Of a stretch of DNA of 64,000 bases, positions 63,246-64,000 are shown piece after piece (position 1 is the stretch's first letter; every line of letters starts with the position of its first letter). Source of the stretch: Acinetobacter sp. Ac_5812 (lineage in GTDB: Bacteria > Pseudomonadota > Gammaproteobacteria > Pseudomonadales > Moraxellaceae); assembly GCF_013072695.1 (NCBI RefSeq), contig NZ_LXUK01000022.1, forward strand, positions 741,084 to 805,083, read 5' to 3'. The notes below the pieces were generated by a model. That model made no database searches, was not told the DNA's origin, and saw only the letters and a program-made list of their open reading frames with translations. The position numbers were made by a program, and so were the translations under genes.

Positions 63246-64000
63246 TTAATAGTAATGATGATTTGGTTTTGCATGCAGGAAAGCAGGAATTAAACCCGTC
63301 AGTGCAGCACGAATATCTGCACGCTCATTAATTAATTGATGCGAACCTTCTTCCAACATCAATAAAGTCTGCAATCTAAACTTACGGCGAATATATTCAA
63401 TGTTATAACGCCAATCTACGGTTTGGTCTAAAGCACCCTGTGCGAGCCACACAGGAATACGACATGCAGGTCGTTGTTCCATTTCCAGCATCCATTTTGA
63501 CATCGCCAGAATCCAGTCCATGCCCATCATACGAGGTTGTAAAGGATCTTTTAAACGAACAAAACGGAGAAACTCCGGATTATGGTTATTACGACGGAAA
63601 TGTCGTGGTACTTGGCTTTTAATCCGACGAATAATGCCCAGACCCACAGAGTTGTGCCACCATGCTGTTTTCGCCGGTCGGATCAATGGCGACAATAATA
63701 ATACGCGATCGACAATAGGGTCTTCTCGACGTTCAGCATATTCCAGTAAATGATGCATCCAAATTGCACCACCCGTACTCTGTCCAATCCCTAACCACGG
63801 CTTAGGTAGTTGTTTCGCACCACGAACTGCATCATAAACCGCGTGTAAAACTTGCTGATAATGATCAAAATTCTGAATACTGGCAGGTGAACCATTGCTT
63901 AAGCCATGCCCAGGCAGATCGTAAGTAACGATACTAAAGCCCTGATCTAAAATCTCTTTAATAATCGGCTGGTAAATACCACTATGTTCCAAATAGCCAT
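63246..64000 (-). CDS. Alpha/beta hydrolase (lysophospholipase/monoacylglycerol lipase type), 5' end outside window
   Basis: At least 250 residues are visible. The frame remains open to the window edge (the residues before MEHSGIY read GYL), so the true start lies beyond 64000. The nucleophile elbow is GQSTGG, and an oxyanion-region GHGLSNG precedes it. The likely acid is the Asp of AQGALDQTVDW and the catalytic His lies in EEGSHQLINE. This is the serine aminopeptidase S33/Hydrolase_4 pattern. Lipid ester substrates are probable. Confidence 0.85.
   Translation of the reverse strand, partial: GYLEHSGIYQPIIKEILDQGFSIVTYDLPGHGLSNGSPASIQNFDHYQQVLHAVYDAVRGAKQLPKPWLGIGQSTGGAIWMHHLLEYAERREDPIVDRVLLLSPLIRPAKTAWWHNSVGLGIIRRIKSQVPRHFRRNNHNPEFLRFVRLKDPLQPRMMGMDWILAMSKWMLEMEQRPACRIPVWLAQGALDQTVDWRYNIEYIRRKFRLQTLLMLEEGSHQLINERADIRAALTGLIPAFLHAKPNHHYY

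Overview
The window looks like the chromosome of an Acinetobacter species (moderately AT-rich gammaproteobacterium). Pointers are aroQ-accB-accC in tandem, a tyrosine-degradation locus of the usual Acinetobacter layout (hpd, IclR regulator, VOC protein, maiA, fahA, aromatic amino-acid permease), a nitrate-assimilation operon with NasT/NasS control, and an Acinetobacter-type CdiB/CdiA system. No rRNA, tRNA or CRISPR array was seen. The genus call is recognition from memory, not a search.

Layout. 1-9613: nitrate assimilation. On the minus strand run narK, nirB, a NirD-like/FAD oxidoreductase fusion and nasA (cut by the window edge). Divergent to them are nasT (ANTAR regulator) and nasS (nitrate sensor). 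Both units have textbook sigma54 promoters around one palindromic NtrC-type site. 10340-16792: housekeeping and scattered genes (aroQ, accB, accC, a secreted protein, an amidase, an MFS permease, a MarC protein).

16873-28555: an accessory catabolic island. A six-gene minus-strand unit encodes a Rieske oxygenase, an aldehyde dehydrogenase, a fused rubredoxin-rubredoxin reductase, a DAO-type FAD oxidoreductase, a cupin and a porin. It faces a plus-strand BCCT osmolyte transporter and an M24-family enzyme that keeps the metal and catalytic residues recalled for the DMSP lyase DddP. A LysR regulator follows. A 15-bp sequence occurs once ahead of each divergent unit, in the same orientation and at similar distance. 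I read this as a regulon for import and breakdown of a betaine- or sulfonium-type osmolyte; the substrate is unknown.

28850-35272: tyrosine catabolism. A 28-nt motif with the same half-site spacing lies both between the permease gene and fahA and upstream of hpd. hmgA is not in the window.

35742-53909: contact-dependent inhibition. cdiB, a MITE-like element, an 11.8-kb cdiA and cdiI are followed by a graveyard of displaced toxin tails and immunity genes: a broken copy of the cdiA toxin end with an apparently intact immunity gene, two tandem SUKH immunity genes (one carrying a Tyr-Gly hexanucleotide microsatellite), an IS3-type remnant, a toxin tail coupled by ATGA to its immunity gene, and a pretoxin relic.

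54303-59219: a GntP permease, iron alcohol dehydrogenase, MmsA-type CoA-acylating dehydrogenase and IclR regulator, suited to oxidising a small hydroxy acid such as 3-hydroxypropionate (inference). 59492-64000: a membrane-anchored glutamate-synthase-like FMN protein, three small envelope proteins and a partial alpha/beta hydrolase.
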